DNA from: Ramlibacter monticola
Lineage (GTDB): Bacteria > Pseudomonadota > Gammaproteobacteria > Burkholderiales > Burkholderiaceae_C
Direction of reading: 5' to 3'
NCBI RefSeq assembly: GCF_016722785.1
Contig: NZ_JAEQNE010000005.1
Location: forward strand, 1-64,000
Length of the DNA: 64,000 nt
Shown: positions 48,481 to 56,782 of the stretch, in pieces
Layout of the letters: every line of letters starts with the position of its first letter
Position numbering within the stretch: position 1 is the stretch's first letter
The notes under the pieces: generated by a model
Databases searched by the model: none
What the model was told of the DNA's origin: nothing
The model's input: the letters and a program-made list of their open reading frames with translations, nothing else
Translations under genes and position numbers: made by a program

Positions 48481-49473
48481 TCAGCGGGACGACAGGGTGG
48501 ACCAGCGTGCCAGGATGGCCTCGCGGGCTTCGGGATTGCACAGGTGGCGCGGCAGCTCGCCGGCGAACATCGCCAGCAGCTGCGCCAGCACGCCCTCGCT
48601 CATGCGGCGCATGCTTTCCTGCGTGATGCCGGCCAGGTGCGGGGAGAGCAGCACGGTCGGCAACGCGCGCAGGGGCGAGTCGGCCGGCAGCGGCTGGCGC
48701 GCGAACACGTCGAGGGCGGCGCCGGCGAGCCGGCCGGAGCGCAGCGCCTCGACCAGCGCCGCCTCGTCGATCACGGGGCCGCGCGCCACGTTCACCAGCC
48801 GCGCACCGGGCTTCAGCAGGGCGAGTTCGGCCGCGCCGACCAGGCCGCGCGTCGCCTCGGTGAGCGGGCAGGCCAGCACCAGGTAGTCGGCTTCCGGCAG
48901 CGCCTGCTGCAGCGTCACGTGCCGCACGGTGTCGCTGTCCGCCGCCGGCGAGCGGCGCACGCCCAGCACACGCATGCCGAAGCCGTGCGCGCAGATGCGC
49001 GCCAGCGCCTGCCCGATGTGGCCCATGCCGACGATGGCCAGCGTCTTGCCGCCCAGGTCGCTGGCCTCGTCGGCGAGCTCGCGGGCGGCGCCCCAGGATT
49101 CCTGGCGCAGCCGCGCGTCGATGCGCGGCAGCCGGCGCGCGAGGTTCAGCATCTGCGCCACGGCGTATTCGGCCACGGTCGCGGCGTTCACGCCGGGCAC
49201 GTTCGCCACCGCGATGCCGTGGGCGCCGGCCTGCGGCAGGGGGATCATGTCCACCCCGGCCCCGTGGCGCACGGCGGCGCGCAGGCGCGGCGTGTGCTCG
49301 AACAGGTCCTCCGGCAGCGCGGCCCGGACCACGAGGTAGTCCGCGTCGCGGGCCTCGCGGCGCAGCGTGGCGGCGTCGACGGCGCTCGCGAGCCGCACCT
49401 CGGCATGGCGGCCCAGTTCGGCGGCGGCTTGCGGGGCTATCGGGTTGGTGAGGAAGACGATGGTGCGGGGCAT
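48481..49473 (-). CDS. D-isomer-specific 2-hydroxyacid dehydrogenase
   Basis: This 330-residue protein has the NAD-binding motif LAIVGMGHIGQALARIC, the catalytic Arg in NVARGPVIDEAALVEAL, Glu region and His in LLSPHLAGITQESMRRM, and HGAGVDMIPLPQAGAHGIAVANVPG. It resembles the phosphoglycerate/hydroxypyruvate dehydrogenase group; the substrate is not fixed. It overlaps the zinc-ribbon gene at 49437 by 37 bases and follows an oxidoreductase in the same direction, so the four genes 48481-52029 form one operon. Confidence 0.92.
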   Translation of the reverse strand: MPRTIVFLTNPIAPQAAAELGRHAEVRLASAVDAATLRREARDADYLVVRAALPEDLFEHTPRLRAAVRHGAGVDMIPLPQAGAHGIAVANVPGVNAATVAEYAVAQMLNLARRLPRIDARLRQESWGAARELADEASDLGGKTLAIVGMGHIGQALARICAHGFGMRVLGVRRSPAADSDTVRHVTLQQALPEADYLVLACPLTEATRGLVGAAELALLKPGARLVNVARGPVIDEAALVEALRSGRLAGAALDVFARQPLPADSPLRALPTVLLSPHLAGITQESMRRMSEGVLAQLLAMFAGELPRHLCNPEAREAILARWSTLSSR

Positions 49474-49667
49474 GGCGAAGCCATTGTCGCCGCGGAGTCC
49501 CGCTTCGTCGCCGCGAATGCGTCCAGGGCCTGCCGGTATTCGGCCAGCGCCTGCGCCGCCACCGGCGTGCCGCATTCGTAGCAGCTGCCCGTCATGCGGT
49601 CGAACCAGCGGCAGCCGCAGCCGTCGCAGGCCAGTTCGGGGGCGCCGGCCGGATTGCGGAAGATCAT
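49437..49667 (-). CDS. Small zinc-ribbon protein
   Basis: This 76-residue protein starts MIFRNPAGAPELACDGCGCRWFDRMTGSCYECGTPV. Cysteine pairs CDGCGC and CYEC are spaced as in a zinc ribbon. The rest is a short helix (AEYRQALDAFAATKR) and a Ser/Pro tail. No function is known for it. It overlaps the upstream 132-residue gene by four bases and the downstream dehydrogenase gene by 37, so it is translated as part of the operon. Confidence 0.72.
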   Translation of the reverse strand: MIFRNPAGAPELACDGCGCRWFDRMTGSCYECGTPVAAQALAEYRQALDAFAATKRDSAATMASPCPAPSSSSPTR

Positions 49668-50062
49668 CGGCAGGCTCCCATGAAGGCGAAGCCCAGCTCG
49701 GTGAGCAGCTCCTCGAAGCCGCGCTCCTCGAGATGGCAGCGCCGGCGCAGGATGTAGCAGACGATGTCGCCGCTGCGGATGCCGGAGCGCAGCAGCCCGA
49801 ACACGGCGTCGCCGCGGGCGGCTCGCAGGCCGGCCAGGGCCGCGTCGTCGGCGGCCAGTGCGATGTCGGCGCCGCTCTCGGCGAAGCCGGGGAAAGGCTC
49901 GACGCAGGCCGTGACGCCCTCCTCCTCCACCTGCCACAGGAGCATCGTGCCCGGCTGCCCGCGCGCGACCAGCGCGACGCGCGCGCCCGCGTCCAGGGGG
50001 CCGAACAGGTCCGGGCGGCGCTGCGCCGCCGCCTGCCAGGCCGCGACGTCCGGCCCGCTCAC
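49664..50062 (-). CDS. Hypothetical protein linked to an FMN/FAD oxidoreductase
   Basis: This 132-residue soluble protein starts at a GTG overlapping the oxidoreductase stop (GTGA at 50059-50062). It reads VAAWQAAAQRRPDLFGPLDAG, then TMLLWQVEEEGVTACVEPFPG and a C-terminal part with three cysteines (CYILRRRCHLEERGFEELL, ending MGACR). No known family comes to mind. Tight coupling suggests it works with the large oxidoreductase, perhaps as a partner or subunit; that is inference. Confidence 0.72.
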   Translation of the reverse strand: MSGPDVAAWQAAAQRRPDLFGPLDAGARVALVARGQPGTMLLWQVEEEGVTACVEPFPGFAESGADIALAADDAALAGLRAARGDAVFGLLRSGIRSGDIVCYILRRRCHLEERGFEELLTELGFAFMGACR

Positions 50063-52029
50063 AGCCGCACGCCCAGGCGGAAACCCTCCTGGATCGCCTG
50101 CTCCAGCCCGCGCGGAACCAGCGCGTCGCCCACGCCATGCAGTTCGTCCACCATCCACTCGAACTCGCGCAGCAGCGCATGGGCCGGCGCCAGCTCGCCC
50201 GCGAGGATGACGCTGTCGGCCGGCAGGAACTCGTGCTCGCCCTTCGCACCGACGATGGTCGCGCCTTCGGCATCGACCCGCACCAGCCGGCTCGAAGTGC
50301 GGCAGGGGATGCCCAGCTCCTCCACCCAGGACGCATGGCGCCACTTGAACGAGGGTTTCACGTCGCCGGCGATGCGCTTGTCCTGCTCCACCACCGTGAC
50401 GTCGGCGCCCTGGTGCTTGCGAAGCGACTCGGCCAGGGTCAGGCCGATCTTGCCGCCGCCCACGACCACCACGCGCCTGCCGGGCTGCACGCGGCCGTGC
50501 GCCACGTCCAGCGCATCGAGCATGCGTTCGGCGCCGGGCACGTGGGCGTAGCGCGGCCTGTCGATGCGCGCGCCGGCCGCCACGACGCACACGTCGTACT
50601 GGTGCAGCACGCTGCGCAGGAACTTCGCGTGGACCTCCGTCCCGAGGCGCAGTTCGATCCCGAGCTTGCGCGCCATCACCTCGTAGTGCGACACCACCGA
50701 CAGCAGGTCGTCCGGCCGCGCGAGATCGTTGCGCGCATAGGCGAGCAGGTTGCCGCCGATGTGGCCGGCCTTGTCGAACACGGTGACCTCGTGGCCCCGC
50801 TTCGCGGCGGTGATGGCGCACTCCATGCCCGCGGGCCCGGCGCCGATCACCATCACCTTCTTCTTCACCGCCGCCGGCGTGACGTGGTACTCCGGCTCGA
50901 CCTCGTGGCCCAACGCCGGGTTCATGGTGCAGGTGTAGGGCAGGTCGCGGAACAGGCGCGACAGGCAGTTCAGCGAGCCGATGCAGCGCCGCACCTCGTC
51001 GAGCCGGTCCTCGGCGGCCTTGTGGACCAGGTCGGGGTCGGCCAGCAGCGGCCGGCACACCTCCCAGAAATCGAACACGCCCTCGCGCAGGCAGTCGTCG
51101 GCCATGCGCGGGTCGGGCAGGCGGTTGCCGAAGGTGATCAGCGTGTCGGGGAAGCTCTTCTTCGCCCGCTCGGCGAGGTAGTTCCAGTGGCCCGGGGGGA
51201 TATCGCGGCCGATGGAGGACTCGGGCGCCTCCTGCCAGCCCACGGTGACGCTGATCATGTCCACGCCTGCGTCCACCGCCTGCTGCATCAGCTCGAAGCA
51301 CTCGTCCTCGGTGTTGCCGCCCCACTTGTCCATCAGTTCGGCGCCGTTGAGGCGCACGATCAGCGGATGGTCCGGCGTGGCCTGCTTGATGCCGTCGATC
51401 AGCTCGCGCATGAAGCGGCCGCGGTTGAAGAGCGAGCCGCCGTATTCGTCGGTGCGCTGGTTGGTGAAGCGCGAATTGAAGTTGGCCAGCAGGTAGCCCA
51501 TGAAGCTGGTGATCTCGGTGCCGTCGAAGCCGGCGCGGATGGCGCGGTCGGCGGCCTCGGCGTGCTGGCGGATGCAGTCGCGGATCTCCTGCTGCGTCAT
51601 GACCTTCGGCGGGCGGAAGTGCGGCAGCGTCTGCGGCACGTCGGAGGGCTGGATGCAGTAGCCCAGGTCGATGCCGCCGTAGCGGCCCGCGTGCAGGATC
51701 TGCTGGATGGCCACCGCGCCCTGCTCCTTGATGTCCCGCGCGATGCGCTCGAACTGGGGCAGGAACTTGTCGTCGAAGATCGCGACCTGGCGGAAGTAGG
51801 CCTTGCCTTCGCCGAGCGGGTCGGGATACGCGCCCTGGTTGGTGACGATCCCGCAGCCGGTGCGCGCGATCACGCGCATGCGGGCCAGCTCGCGCTCGGT
51901 GATGTGGCCGTCGCGGGTGTTGTAGTTGGACACGCAGCAGGCGCCGTACTTGATGCGGTTGCGCGTCGCGAAACGGCCCAGGCGGCCAGGCTGGAACAGG
52001 GAGGGAAGCTTGGCTTCGCCTGCTTTCAT
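50059..52029 (-). CDS. Old-yellow-enzyme/FAD fusion oxidoreductase (2,4-dienoyl-CoA reductase or trimethylamine dehydrogenase type)
   Basis: This 656-residue protein is an NADH:flavin oxidoreductase barrel (FQPGRLGRFATRNRIKYGACCVSNYNT, then VAIQQILHAGRYGG, then NRLPDPRMADDCLREG) fused to a C-terminal FAD/NAD domain (KKKVMVIGAGPAGMECAITAAKRGHEVTVF, then VVVVGGGKIGLTLAESL). Between them lies a [4Fe-4S] motif with cysteines in RRCIGSLNCLSRLF and YTCTMNPALG. The architecture matches FadH-like dienoyl-CoA reductases and amine dehydrogenases; the substrate is unknown. GGAGA precedes the ATG. It is the first gene of the operon running to 48481. Confidence 0.9.
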   Translation of the reverse strand: MKAGEAKLPSLFQPGRLGRFATRNRIKYGACCVSNYNTRDGHITERELARMRVIARTGCGIVTNQGAYPDPLGEGKAYFRQVAIFDDKFLPQFERIARDIKEQGAVAIQQILHAGRYGGIDLGYCIQPSDVPQTLPHFRPPKVMTQQEIRDCIRQHAEAADRAIRAGFDGTEITSFMGYLLANFNSRFTNQRTDEYGGSLFNRGRFMRELIDGIKQATPDHPLIVRLNGAELMDKWGGNTEDECFELMQQAVDAGVDMISVTVGWQEAPESSIGRDIPPGHWNYLAERAKKSFPDTLITFGNRLPDPRMADDCLREGVFDFWEVCRPLLADPDLVHKAAEDRLDEVRRCIGSLNCLSRLFRDLPYTCTMNPALGHEVEPEYHVTPAAVKKKVMVIGAGPAGMECAITAAKRGHEVTVFDKAGHIGGNLLAYARNDLARPDDLLSVVSHYEVMARKLGIELRLGTEVHAKFLRSVLHQYDVCVVAAGARIDRPRYAHVPGAERMLDALDVAHGRVQPGRRVVVVGGGKIGLTLAESLRKHQGADVTVVEQDKRIAGDVKPSFKWRHASWVEELGIPCRTSSRLVRVDAEGATIVGAKGEHEFLPADSVILAGELAPAHALLREFEWMVDELHGVGDALVPRGLEQAIQEGFRLGVRL

Positions 52030-52201
52030 GCATGTCTCCTCACGGGGTCTGCGCCCCGCCCCATCATTGGGACTTCACGCGGACGCGACACTGATCGGGC
52101 TCAAGGTCGTCCCATCCTTCCCCCCGCAGAAACCCGCAGCTGCGTGACATTCGCACCTCTGCGGCGTGAACGCGGGTCCTGGCGTAGGACTCCAATTACC
52201 C

Positions 52202-52369
52202 ATGAACGAGCAGCCGTCCTGCACCGCACCCCCCGGCCACCGCTGGGGCAGCGGCTCCGCGAGCATCCTTCGTTACCTGATGAGGGACCTCGCGCAGAAG
52301 CCCAGCACCGCGACGTCCGCGACCCGGCCTGCCGCCGCGCGGCAGCAGCCCGTCGGGCCGCGTGCGTGA
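52202..52369 (+). CDS. Small protein P4 with GxxS[VI][LM]xxL motif
   Basis: This 55-residue protein has a short N-terminus MNEQPSCTAPPG, the core HRWGSGSASILRYLMRDLA, and an Ala/Thr/Pro tail. The core is nearly the same as that of P1 at 11637, 40 kb away, the strongest evidence that both are real genes. The upstream sequence of a longer frame does not resemble P1. A GTAGGAC heptamer lies at 52184-52190. Function is unknown; it is probably a peptide with one helix. Confidence 0.7.
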   Translation: MNEQPSCTAPPGHRWGSGSASILRYLMRDLAQKPSTATSATRPAAARQQPVGPRA

Positions 52370-52454
52370 CAAGTCGTCACCGGATCCGTCTTCGTTTCAC
52401 ACCTGCTTGCGATTTGTCCAGCATCGCCCATCCCTGAGTTCCCTAGCATGTGGC

Positions 52455-52850
52455 ATGCGACGGCGCGAGCCCCCTCGGCGGGATTGGCCGGAGCCGCACT
52501 CGGGCGGCCCGAGCGAAATCCGTGCCTACGCGCCGGAGACGCTCTTGATCCCGGGCCTGCTCCCGGCCACGGATGACGTGCAGGTGCACACGCTCGTGAT
52601 GCGCTTGCCCGACGGAAGTGGGCCGCTGCGCCGCATCGGCATCTGCAACTCGACCGGCGCGGTCTATCGTGAAGTGACGCTGCACGGCCCCGTCCAGCTG
52701 CTGTACCTGTGGGCCGGGCTCAATGCGCTCGGGTTCCAGCAGCGCCCGGCGGACGAGGACGTGCTGTCGAAGTACTGGCTGCTGTTCGCCCGCGATGGCG
52801 GCGAACGGCTGCCGCCGGGCGCTAAGGGCGGCCAGACCCCTATCCCTTAA
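52455..52850 (+). CDS. Hypothetical protein, tandem paralogue 1
   Basis: This 131-residue protein has a variable N-terminus (MRRREPPRRDWPEPHSGGP) and a conserved C-terminal half: RIGICNSTGAVYREVTLHG, then VQLLYLWAGLNALGFQQ. The same pattern occurs in the next gene at 52937. It is soluble, of unknown function, with no recognised family. CCCTAGCAT lies directly upstream, and a closely similar GAACTCCCTAG precedes its paralogue. Confidence 0.7.
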   Translation: MRRREPPRRDWPEPHSGGPSEIRAYAPETLLIPGLLPATDDVQVHTLVMRLPDGSGPLRRIGICNSTGAVYREVTLHGPVQLLYLWAGLNALGFQQRPADEDVLSKYWLLFARDGGERLPPGAKGGQTPIP

Positions 52851-52936
52851 GGTGATCCGCCATGCCGCTGGAGCGAACTCCCTAGGGCGGCGGGCGCATA
52901 CTCGGCGGACCAGACACCCGGCGGAGTCCAGCCACC

Positions 52937-53308
52937 ATGACACCCACGCCTCGCGAGCAGCCAGCCGAGCCGCCGCGGACGCGGTTGCTCCCGCGTCGTG
53001 CGCGGCACGAAGACGACCCCCGGCTCCTCGACATCATCACCAGCCTGCCGCCGGTGCCGGACGGCGCGCGGCAGTCCCTCGCGGGCATCTGCAACGGCCA
53101 CGGTCAGGTGTATCGGCGCGTGGAATTGTTCAGCGCGCTCGAACTCTTCATGCTGATGGCGCGCTTCAACGCGCTCGGTTTCGCGCAGGAGTCGGGCGCA
53201 CGGGCCGGCAAGCACGGCTACGACGTGGTGTTCCGCAAGCTGCCGAAGCGCCGTTCGCCCCGCGGGGAAGCGCAGGACGACAAGGACGTGGCCCCCGGCA
53301 AGGCGTGA
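52937..53308 (+). CDS. Hypothetical protein, tandem paralogue 2
   Basis: This 123-residue protein has a basic N-terminus (MTPTPREQPAEPPRTRLLPR) and the conserved block LAGICNGHGQVYRRVELFS, then LELFMLMARFNALGFAQ, aligned with the gene at 52455. The C-terminus is rich in Lys, Arg and Asp. Similarity is moderate, so the duplication is old. Both genes are on the same strand, 86 bases apart. Confidence 0.72.
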   Translation: MTPTPREQPAEPPRTRLLPRRARHEDDPRLLDIITSLPPVPDGARQSLAGICNGHGQVYRRVELFSALELFMLMARFNALGFAQESGARAGKHGYDVVFRKLPKRRSPRGEAQDDKDVAPGKA

Positions 53309-53440
53309 TTCACGCCATCGTGGGTTTCCTCCCACAGCCAGGCCTGCTGCCATGCGTGGCCGCCCACCGCCCCCCCGCCGAGGGGGGCCGGACCCACGCG
53401 CCCCTTGCCTAGGCTCTCCTCTGGCCAGGAGGAGGAAGCA

Positions 53441-55117
53441 ATGTTCTCGAATTTCGGCATCGCCACGCGCCTGTGGATGCTCGTGTGCATGATGCTGGTC
53501 GCCATGTGCGCCATCGGCGGCTACGGCGCCTGGGGCCTGCGCGCATCGCTGCAGCAGAACGAAGACAACCTGCGGCTCGCGCGCGAGCTGATCACCGCGA
53601 CGGACGAAGTCCGCTCCGCGGACCTCGACTTCCGGGTGCAGGTCGAGGAGTTCGAGGACCTCGCGCTGCGCGGATACGAGCGCGCCGAACACGACAAGCG
53701 TGTGGCCGCCGTCCGCAAGCGCGGCGAAGAGGTCGCCCAGCACCTGGCTGCCGCCAGCGGCGCCATGCGCAGGCTGGGCATGGACACGACGGACGCGGAC
53801 GAAGCGGCCCGCATGCACCGGGAGCTGGTCGCCGGCTTCGCGGAAGCGCTGCGCAGGATGGAGTCGGGCAAGCGGGAAGACGGCCTGGCGGCCGATGCGG
53901 CGATGCACGGCAAGGACCGTCCGCTGGCCGAGAAGATGGACAAGATGGTCGACGCGGTGAAGGCACACGCCCGCTCCGAAGGGGTGAGGGTGCGCCAGGC
54001 GGCTGCCGCCTGGTCCACCGGCGTGCAGGCTGCGCTGGCGGGTGTGTTCCTCGTGGTGTTCGTGGCGTCCGCCGTGATGTCCGCGCTGTTGATCCGCAGC
54101 GTGCGCCGGCCCGTGCGCCAAGTCATAGTCGCCGCGACGCGGGTGGCCGAGGGCGATCTCGCCCACACGGTCGAGGTGCACGGACGCGACGAAACCGGCC
54201 GCCTGCTCGAAAGCATGGCGCGCATGACCGACCGGCTGCGCGAACTGCTGCTCGACGTGGCGGTGCGCGCGCGCTCGGTCGCCGACAGCAGCGCGCAGCT
54301 CGCGCAAGGCAACGTGGACCTCTCGCAGCGCACGGAGGAACAGGCGTGCACGCTGGAGGAGACGGCGGGCCAGACGGAGGAACTCACGAGCACCGTCTCG
54401 CAGAACGCCGAGAACGCGCGCCAGGTGCGCGAGCTGGCGGCGCGTGCCGCGGAAGAGGCCACCCGCGGCGGCGAAGTGGTGGGGCGGGTCGTGCGCACCA
54501 TGGACGGCATCTCCGCGTCGTCCAAGCGGATCGCCGACATCATCGGCGTGATCGACGGCATCGCCTTCCAGACCAACATCCTGGCGCTCAATGCAGCGGT
54601 GGAAGCCGCGCGGGCCGGGGAGCAGGGCCGCGGCTTCGCCGTCGTGGCGGCGGAAGTCCGCAGCCTGGCCCAGCGCAGCGCCACGGCGGCCAAGGAAATC
54701 AAGACGCTGATCGTCGAATCCGTGGACCAGGTCGGCGCCGGCTCGAAGCTGGTGGATGCCGCCGGCCGCACCATGCAGGACATCGTCGCGTCCGTGCGCC
54801 AGGTGAGCGGCCTGGTCGCGGAGATCGCCGCGGCCAGCGAGGAACAGAGCGCGGGCATCGAGCAGGTGAACACCGCGATCTCGCAGATGGACCAGGTCGT
54901 GCAGCACAACGCCGCGCTCGTCGAGGAAGCGGCCGCCGTGACCGCGTCCATGAAGGAGCAGGCGCAGGCGCTGCTGGAGGCCGTGGGGCGGTTCGATCTC
55001 GGCGTGCAGCAGGAGACGCTGCACGGGTCCGGAGGCATGCCGGAAGCGACGGTGCGGCGGACGGCGGGCGGCGCGGGATGGGTGGACCGCGTTCCGGAGT
55101 TGGCGCTGCCGGCCTGA
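53441..55117 (+). CDS. Methyl-accepting chemotaxis protein
   Basis: This 558-residue receptor has a first membrane helix ([22 protein letters not shown]), a periplasmic four-helix domain of about 150 residues, a second helix at about 190-212 ([21 protein letters not shown]), a HAMP domain ([19 protein letters not shown]), and the cytoplasmic signalling hairpin with [20 protein letters not shown] and [18 protein letters not shown]. It signals through CheA/CheW. No CheR-binding pentapeptide is present at the C-terminus. AGGAGGAAG precedes the ATG at 53441. Confidence 0.96.
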   Translation: MFSNFGIATRLWMLVCMMLVAMCAIGGYGAWGLRASLQQNEDNLRLARELITATDEVRSADLDFRVQVEEFEDLALRGYERAEHDKRVAAVRKRGEEVAQHLAAASGAMRRLGMDTTDADEAARMHRELVAGFAEALRRMESGKREDGLAADAAMHGKDRPLAEKMDKMVDAVKAHARSEGVRVRQAAAAWSTGVQAALAGVFLVVFVASAVMSALLIRSVRRPVRQVIVAATRVAEGDLAHTVEVHGRDETGRLLESMARMTDRLRELLLDVAVRARSVADSSAQLAQGNVDLSQRTEEQACTLEETAGQTEELTSTVSQNAENARQVRELAARAAEEATRGGEVVGRVVRTMDGISASSKRIADIIGVIDGIAFQTNILALNAAVEAARAGEQGRGFAVVAAEVRSLAQRSATAAKEIKTLIVESVDQVGAGSKLVDAAGRTMQDIVASVRQVSGLVAEIAAASEEQSAGIEQVNTAISQMDQVVQHNAALVEEAAAVTASMKEQAQALLEAVGRFDLGVQQETLHGSGGMPEATVRRTAGGAGWVDRVPELALPA

Positions 55118-55263
55118 GGGGGGTACGGCAAGCCGGATTGCCGGGCTGGGACCCGGCGTCCGGGGCGGCGACCTGCGTCACGGGAGCCCCCACGAATAGT
55201 TTCTTTTCCTGGCCAGGCCGGGTCCGCGGCCGAATCCGCAGCCGCCCATGAGCGCTCAATCGC

Positions 55264-56742
55264 TCACTTGAGTACGTCGCCGATGCACAGATACTTGATT
55301 TCCAGGTACTCGTCCATGCCTTGGTGCGCCCCTTCACGCCCGAGTCCCGATTGTTTGACACCGCCGAAGGGCACGTGCTCGGTGCCGAAGCCGCCGACGT
55401 TGATCCCGACCATGCCGCACTCGAGCGCCTCGCTCACGCGCAGGATGCGGCCGACGTCGCGGCTGTAGAAGTAGCTGGCCAGGCCGAATTCGGTGTTGTT
55501 GGCTGCGGCGACGGCTTCCTGCTCGGTCTTGAACTTGAAGATGGGCGCAAGCGGGCCGAAAGTCTCCTCGCGCGCGCACAGCATGTCGCCGGTGGCGCCG
55601 GACACGACGGTGGGCTCGAAGAACTGGCCTTGCAGCTTCCTGCCGCCGACCACCACCCTGGCACCCTTGGCCACTGCATCCCGCACGTGGCGCTCGACCT
55701 TCTCGACCGCGGCACGTTCGATCAACGGCCCTTGCACCACGCCATCGTCGAAGCCGTTGCCGACCTTCATGGCCTTGACCTTGGCCGCGAACTTCTCGAC
55801 GAAGAGGTCGTGGACGCCTTCCTGGACGTAGATCCGGTTGGCGCAGACGCACGTTTGCCCGGCGTTGCGGTACTTGCTGGCGATCGCGCCCTCCACGGCG
55901 GAGTCGACGTCGGCATCATCGAACACCAGGAAGGGCGCGTTGCCGCCGAGTTCCAGGCTCAGCTTCTTGACCGTCGGCGCGCTTTGCGCCATCAGGATCC
56001 GGCCGACTTCGGTCGAGCCGGTGAAGCTGATGTGACGCACCGTGTCGCTGGCGCAGAACACCTTTCCCACCGCGATGCTGTTGGCGCTGTCTGCGGTGAG
56101 CACATTGAGCACACCGGCGGGGATGCCCGCGCGCGCACCCAACTCGGCGGCGGCCAGGGCGGTGAGCGGCGTCAGTTCGGCCGGCTTGATCACGACCGGG
56201 CATCCCGCCGCCAGGGCGGGCGCGACCTTGCGCGTGATCATCGCCAGCGGGAAGTTCCAGGGCGTGATCGCCGCGCACACGCCGATCGGCTGGCGGATCA
56301 CCACCAGGCGCCGGTTGTTGTCGAATTGCGGCAGCGTCTCGCCGTTGACGCGCTTCGCTTCTTCGGCGAACCATTCGACGAAGCTGGCGCCGTACGCCAC
56401 CTCGCCCTTGGCCTCGGCAAAGGGCTTGCCCTGTTCGGCGGTCATCAGGCGGCCCAGGTCTTCCTGGTTGGCAATGAGCAGGTCGAACCATTTGCGCAGG
56501 ATGATGCTGCGCTCCTTGCCGGTCTTGCTGCGCCAGGCGGGCCAGGCGGCATTGGCGGCAGCAATCGCCTGCTCGGCCTCCTTCGGACCGAGGTTGGCCA
56601 CGTCGGCCAGCCTCGCGCCAGTGCTGGGGTCGTGCACGTCGAAGCGGGCGGCGCCCTTGATCCATTCGCCGTCGATCAACGCGTCGGTCTTGAACAGGCT
56701 GGGGTCCTGGAGCAGGGCCAGCGGAGAAGCTTTCATATCCAT
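55264..56742 (-). CDS. gabD: Succinate-semialdehyde dehydrogenase (NADP+)
   Basis: This 492-residue aldehyde dehydrogenase shows NFPLAMITRKVAPALAAGC (substrate/NAD region), the catalytic Glu in LELGGNAPFLVFDDAD, the catalytic Cys in NAGQTCVCANRIYV, and PFGGVKQSGLGREG at the end. GabD-type residues and the adjacent gabT support oxidation of succinate semialdehyde to succinate. It is the last gene of the minus-strand polyamine/GABA operon. The chosen start gives MDMKASPLALLQDPSLF. Confidence 0.93.
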   Translation of the reverse strand: MDMKASPLALLQDPSLFKTDALIDGEWIKGAARFDVHDPSTGARLADVANLGPKEAEQAIAAANAAWPAWRSKTGKERSIILRKWFDLLIANQEDLGRLMTAEQGKPFAEAKGEVAYGASFVEWFAEEAKRVNGETLPQFDNNRRLVVIRQPIGVCAAITPWNFPLAMITRKVAPALAAGCPVVIKPAELTPLTALAAAELGARAGIPAGVLNVLTADSANSIAVGKVFCASDTVRHISFTGSTEVGRILMAQSAPTVKKLSLELGGNAPFLVFDDADVDSAVEGAIASKYRNAGQTCVCANRIYVQEGVHDLFVEKFAAKVKAMKVGNGFDDGVVQGPLIERAAVEKVERHVRDAVAKGARVVVGGRKLQGQFFEPTVVSGATGDMLCAREETFGPLAPIFKFKTEQEAVAAANNTEFGLASYFYSRDVGRILRVSEALECGMVGINVGGFGTEHVPFGGVKQSGLGREGAHQGMDEYLEIKYLCIGDVLK

Positions 56743-56782
56743 GGTGTATCTCGTTGTCTATGCGCAGCAGGAGCAAGCGTTC

